This document shows positions 5,844-6,817 of a stretch of 6,817 nucleotides of DNA, piece by piece. The translations under genes were made by a program, and so were the position numbers. How positions within the stretch are numbered: the stretch's first letter is position 1; every line of letters starts with the position of its first letter. Under the pieces are notes generated by a model, which saw only the letters and a list, made by a program, of their open reading frames with translations, did not search any database and was not told the origin of the DNA. The stretch is from Methanobacteriota archaeon (GTDB taxonomy: Archaea > Thermoplasmatota > Poseidoniia > Poseidoniales > Poseidoniaceae), in contig NZLM01000057.1 of assembly GCA_002694245.1 (NCBI GenBank), positions 1-6,817 of the forward strand, read 5' to 3'.

Positions 5844-5849
5844 GGTGAT
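5844..5849 (+). promoter_or_regulatory. Shine-Dalgarno-like site for the DUF655 gene
   Basis: GGTGAT four bases before ATG 5854. It overlaps the GTG at 5845 that would give a longer frame, so the ATG is the better start. Confidence 0.5.
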
Positions 5850-5853
5850 AACC

Positions 5854-6456
5854 ATGCGTAACGATCGTAGAGGCGGACAGCGTAGGAATAATCCTCGTCA
5901 AGAAAGATCAGACCCACTGCTGTCTGTGGAATGGTGTAGAATCATAGACCAACCTGAAGCTGAGGCTGTGATTGTTGTTGTAACTGAACCATCGTTACAC
6001 GTTATCCGCTTAAGACCAAAGCCGGGCACTGGTTTGCGCTCTGTTGGTGAGAGGATATACATGGGAATTGATCATGATAAGAGAGAAGTAGTTCAGGACA
6101 TCCTTGGATTTGCTCGGATTAGAGACCTCTCAAACTCTGCATCGGTTGAACTTCCTGTAGTTATACAACAAATAATCGAGGACTCACCAGATGTCTTCAT
6201 TCAACAATTTTTCAACAGGGCTGGCAATCTATCACTGAAGATGCACGCATTTGAACTGCTTCCTGGGGTTGGGAACAAGAAGGCAATGGAAATGGTGTCT
6301 AGCAGAGGGAGGACTGGATGGGATAATTTCACTCAACTCAATGAAGATTGCAACATAAATGCTCAGGAACTTCTTGCCAAGAGGTTCGTTTCCGAGATTG
6401 AAGACAGAAATCTCCAGCCTAGGTTGCTTGACCTCCTTCTCCGACAAGGAGAGTGA
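5854..6456 (+). CDS. DUF655 family helix-hairpin-helix protein
   Basis: A 200-residue archaeal protein of the DUF655 family, conserved between rpoF and ksgA but without an established function. After a basic, Arg/Asn-rich tail (1-20) comes a strand-rich part (about 23-75) with EAVIVVVTEPSLHVIRLRP and VGERIYMG (64-71), the conserved geRvYiG element of the family, likely OB-like. A helical middle part follows (ASVELPVVIQQIIEDSPDVFIQQFFNRAGNLSLKMH, 96-131). HAFELLPGVGNKKAMEMV (131-148) is a clear helix-hairpin-helix with the LPGVG turn, a common non-specific DNA/RNA-binding element. Its constant position beside ribosome and polymerase genes suggests a role in RNA or ribosome biology, but that is inference. 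The start at ATG 5854 is preferred over GTG 5845. The stop lies 4 bases before ksgA. Confidence 0.92.
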   Translation: MRNDRRGGQRRNNPRQERSDPLLSVEWCRIIDQPEAEAVIVVVTEPSLHVIRLRPKPGTGLRSVGERIYMGIDHDKREVVQDILGFARIRDLSNSASVELPVVIQQIIEDSPDVFIQQFFNRAGNLSLKMHAFELLPGVGNKKAMEMVSSRGRTGWDNFTQLNEDCNINAQELLAKRFVSEIEDRNLQPRLLDLLLRQGE

Positions 6457-6460
6457 GTCT

Positions 6461-6817
6461 ATGGGCTTCGGAGCCCGAGTTCTAATCGATCGCCTGCGAA
6501 TGCGTCAGGACAATGTCAAATCTTTAGGCCAGCATTTTCTAAACAACGAGGATGTTTTGGACGAAACAATTCGCTTAGCCAATGTTTCAAAGAGTGATGC
6601 AATTATCGAGATAGGTCCTGGGCCTGGGGTTCTGACTGAAAGGCTTCTTGAAACCGGTTGTGATCTAACAGCTATTGAAATCGACTCAGGTGCATGTGAG
6701 TTTTTGCGGGAAAATTTCCCGGACCTCAATTTAGTTGAGGGAGATGCGCTAGAGGTACAATGGCCATCCGCAAATAAGGTGGTTGCAAATATCCCCTATC
6801 AAATATCCTCTCCTCTA
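6461..6817 (+). CDS. ksgA: 16S rRNA adenine dimethyltransferase KsgA/Dim1, N-terminal part
   Basis: The first 119 codons are present; the gene runs off the right edge. KsgA/Dim1 uses S-adenosylmethionine to dimethylate two adjacent adenines in the last helix of small-subunit rRNA, a late step in small-subunit maturation. Visible motifs: LGQHFL (22-27), the SAM-binding EIGPGPGVLTERLL (50-63), AIEID (71-75), whose acidic residue holds the SAM ribose, EGDAL (93-97), and the catalytic-site motif NIPYQISSPL (110-119; NLPY in most members). About 265-280 residues are expected in total, so a little over half is missing. The start ATG 6461 has AAGGAG (6446-6451) 9 bases upstream; an internal ATG at 6500 would also give a plausible protein. 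Only 4 bases separate it from DUF655, so the two are cotranscribed. Confidence 0.96.
   Translation, partial: MGFGARVLIDRLRMRQDNVKSLGQHFLNNEDVLDETIRLANVSKSDAIIEIGPGPGVLTERLLETGCDLTAIEIDSGACEFLRENFPDLNLVEGDALEVQWPSANKVVANIPYQISSPL

Noticed and set aside
1..6817. CRISPR arrays, tRNA/rRNA genes, insertion sequences, long repeats
   Set aside because: No regularly spaced repeats, no tRNA-like cloverleaf, no transposase-like protein and no terminal inverted repeats were seen on reading both strands.

Overview
The window looks like chromosomal DNA of a mesophilic euryarchaeon, most likely a marine Thermoplasmatota/Marine Group II (Poseidoniales)-type organism. The domain call is firm: it carries the archaeal/eukaryotic-type tRNA pseudouridine synthase Pus10, ribosomal protein L21e (eL21), the RNA polymerase stalk subunit Rpo4 (RpoF), a DUF655 protein and KsgA/Dim1, and L21e-rpoF-DUF655-ksgA is a classic archaeal gene order. 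The finer lineage is inferred from moderate GC, the presence of exonuclease VII and general protein character, and is less certain.

Layout. Positions 1-3310 are read on the minus strand. In transcription order they hold xseA and xseB (the two subunits of exodeoxyribonuclease VII), a small DUF59/MIP18-like cysteine protein, and then, after a 38-base gap, a large unrecognised AT-rich gene that runs off the left edge. The first three genes overlap by 4 bases each (ATGA and GTGA) and are clearly one translationally coupled operon. The large gene (at least 524 codons, 1-1573) has no stop inside the window and is easily missed. Positions 3395-6817 are read on the plus strand: pus10, eL21, rpoF, DUF655 and the first 119 codons of ksgA. 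The last four are tightly packed; a TATA-like element lies in the 85-base gap between pus10 and eL21. The two halves diverge from a gap of about 85-125 bases (3272/3311-3394).

How the genes work together. The plus-strand group is an information-processing cluster: tRNA pseudouridylation (Pus10), the large ribosomal subunit (eL21), transcription (Rpo4), a helix-hairpin-helix nucleic-acid-binding protein (DUF655) and small-subunit rRNA dimethylation (KsgA). The minus-strand group has a single-strand DNA nuclease of bacterial type coupled to a possible Fe-S assembly-related protein.

The most notable point is that Pus10 is not the plain archaeal form. It has an acidic N-terminal extension of about 70-75 residues and, inside its catalytic domain, an insertion made of a very basic linker followed by what reads as a SAP domain. 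Several gene starts are best moved from the longest possible frame to internal ATG codons, some supported by Shine-Dalgarno-like sites.
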